Source: Clostridiales bacterium UBA7573 (GTDB lineage: Bacteria; Bacillota; Clostridia; Oscillospirales; CAG-272). From it: DNA of 6,787 bases. The stretch covers positions 9,013-15,799 of the forward strand of contig DLLB01000024.1 of NCBI GenBank assembly GCA_002477905.1. The letters run 5' to 3'. The notes beneath the pieces were generated by a model that was not told the origin of the DNA, ran no database searches, and saw nothing but the letters and a program-made list of their open reading frames with translations. Positions 5,517 to 6,787 of this stretch are shown piece by piece. A program made the position numbers and the translations under genes. Numbering within the stretch: position 1 is the first letter of the stretch; each line of letters opens with the position of its first letter.

Positions 5517-6787
5517 AATCAAAATAGTGTGCGCAGACGTCCTTCATTTCTGACTTCAGTTTTTCTATGTCCAGCGTAGTGTAATTTCCGTTTTCATATA
5601 GGATCTTGCCATCCGCAACGGTCAGCGCGACGTTGGTCGAATCGGCACTGTATAACAATGCATGGATCGGTTGATATTGCGGAATGGTTTGGATCCGGTC
5701 AAGATCCCACAAAACGAAATCGGCGCGATAATTCGGTGCCAAAATACCGCAATCCGGTCTGCCTTGCGCTTTGGCGCCGTTTTCCGTTGCCATGTGCAGA
5801 ATTGTTGCGGCATTCGGATATTGGGCATCGCAATGAACACCGCGATGTAAGAGTGCCGCAAGGTTCATCTCCCGCAACAGATCCAAACGGTTATTGGACG
5901 CGGTTCCATCCGTTCCAAGCGTAACATTGACACCAGCATCCAGCAACTTCTTTAAGGGCATAATCCCGGAGCCGAGTTTCAAATTGCTGGTGGGATTGTG
6001 CGACACACTGACATGGTATTGTTGCATCAACGCAAGATCCGTGTCTTCTACATGCACACAATGTGCCGCGGTGGTCGGGGAGGAAAGCACCCCACAATCG
6101 GCAAAAAATGCAAGCGGCGTGCGCCCCTTATGGCGCGCTTTACATTCCGCGTGCTCGGAAGCCGTCTCGGAAATGTGCATCTGTACAGCGGCACCGCGTT
6201 TTTGCACTTCCTCAGCAAATGTCCGCGCGGCAGATTCTGTATTGGTATACTCAGCATGAAGGGAAAAATCAATCCGGATACGCCCGTTCTCCGCCCCGTG
6301 ATAGGCGTCATACAGCGCGCATGCTTCCGTAAATCGGGAGTCTCTACGCAAGTCTGCAGCCGGATCAAAGGAAACGATGGAGCGGCTGATATTCGCTTTC
6401 ATGCCGGATTCCGCAACAGCCTGAACCGTTTGATCACAGAAAAAATACATATCCGAAAAGGACACGATGCCGTTTTTGATCTGCTCTGCCGCAGCGCAAA
6501 GGGACGCGATATACACAGCGTGCGGTGTCAGGCGATCTTCCGCCGGAAAAATGCAGTCGTTTAACCATGTTTGCAGTGGCATATCTTCTCCGTACCCGCG
6601 GAACAGTGTCATAGCGGCATGGGAATGCGTATTATAAAAAGCAGGCGTCAGATAGTTTCCTTTTGCCTGTATCTGCCGATCAAACTGTCCTGCCGGACGT
6701 TCTTTGGTCACGGAAGTAATCCATGCTCCATCCGTCGCAAGATACCCAATACCGAATCCCTCGATGTATGCGTTTTCAATCAACAGT
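5515..6787 (-). CDS. mtaD: Amidohydrolase, 5-methylthioadenosine/S-adenosylhomocysteine deaminase type (MtaD-like), 5' end cut
   Basis: The frame is open to the right edge, with no ribosome binding site in view; the TTG at 6783 is only the first possible start codon and the true start is probably a few codons outside. Counting from that TTG (422 residues), the metal-dependent deaminase fold is complete: HxH at His53/His55 (NTHSHAAM), His203 and Glu206 in QMHISE, His241/His244 in AAHCVHV, and Asp292 in LGTDGTASNN. These are the zinc/iron ligands and catalytic residues of the SsnA/MTA-SAH deaminase group, cytoplasmic enzymes that deaminate adenosine derivatives such as MTA or SAH to inosyl compounds. 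Related members use guanine, chlorinated triazines or other substrates, so the substrate is less certain than the fold. It is followed 13 nt later by the flippase gene and presumably shares its transcript. No other methyl-cycle gene is visible. Confidence 0.85.
   Translation of the reverse strand, partial: LLIENAYIEGFGIGYLATDGAWITSVTKERPAGQFDRQIQAKGNYLTPAFYNTHSHAAMTLFRGYGEDMPLQTWLNDCIFPAEDRLTPHAVYIASLCAAAEQIKNGIVSFSDMYFFCDQTVQAVAESGMKANISRSIVSFDPAADLRRDSRFTEACALYDAYHGAENGRIRIDFSLHAEYTNTESAARTFAEEVQKRGAAVQMHISETASEHAECKARHKGRTPLAFFADCGVLSSPTTAAHCVHVEDTDLALMQQYHVSVSHNPTSNLKLGSGIMPLKKLLDAGVNVTLGTDGTASNNRLDLLREMNLAALLHRGVHCDAQYPNAATILHMATENGAKAQGRPDCGILAPNYRADFVLWDLDRIQTIPQYQPIHALLYSADSTNVALTVADGKILYENGNYTTLDIEKLKSEMKDVCAHYFD

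Noticed and set aside
5998..6564. Plus-strand open frame of 188 codons opposite the amidohydrolase
   Set aside because: It is fully antisense to the conserved metal-binding part of the amidohydrolase and its composition (many Arg, Cys, His) is that of a mirror frame.
1..6787. Phage, insertion sequence, CRISPR, toxin-antitoxin or other defence system
   Set aside because: No repeats of the right kind, transposase, integrase or defence domains are visible. MazG names can suggest a toxin-antitoxin link, but no mazEF-like genes are adjacent and the yabMN context indicates a housekeeping gene.

Overview
This window looks like a chromosomal segment from an endospore-forming member of the Firmicutes, most likely class Clostridia (Oscillospirales/Ruminococcaceae-like). 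The grounds are the Bacillus/Clostridia gene order yabM-yabN-(HU)-yabO-yabP-yabQ-divIC-yabR, the sporulation genes yabP and yabQ, strong AGGAGG-type ribosome binding sites, TTG start codons and an Fe-S type two-subunit fumarase. The genus cannot be fixed from the sequence. All supported genes lie on the minus strand, so transcription runs from right to left.

Right block (about 6787 to 3214): an amidohydrolase of the MTA/SAH deaminase type, cut at the window edge; a SpoVB/YabM-family membrane flippase; and a MazG-type NTP pyrophosphohydrolase. They are tightly packed (13-nt gap, then an ATGA overlap) and probably form one operon that ends before HU.

Middle (3213 to 2752): a 186-nt spacer carries a near-consensus SigA promoter (TTGATA, 17 nt, TATACT) in front of a short HU gene. 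A strong 15-bp hairpin without a proper U-tract follows HU, so read-through into the next genes is likely.

Left block (2626 to 1): rqcP (yabO; rescue of stalled ribosomes), yabP, yabQ, divIC, an S1-domain gene (yabR) and the first 147 codons of a class I fumarase alpha subunit. A very good match to a mother-cell SigE promoter lies just upstream of yabP. The segment therefore mixes housekeeping genes (HU, rqcP, divIC, S1, fumarase) with sporulation genes, with a vegetative promoter upstream and a sporulation promoter nested inside.

Three start codons are reassigned from Shine-Dalgarno positions: rqcP and the flippase start at TTG codons inside their longest open frames, and yabP starts 15 codons inside its longest frame. 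I find no tRNA, rRNA, CRISPR array, insertion sequence or phage gene, and no clear undescribed system. The points worth a second look are the nested SigE promoter, the hairpin after HU, the shortened MazG, and fumarase occupying the position held by spoIIE in Bacillus subtilis.
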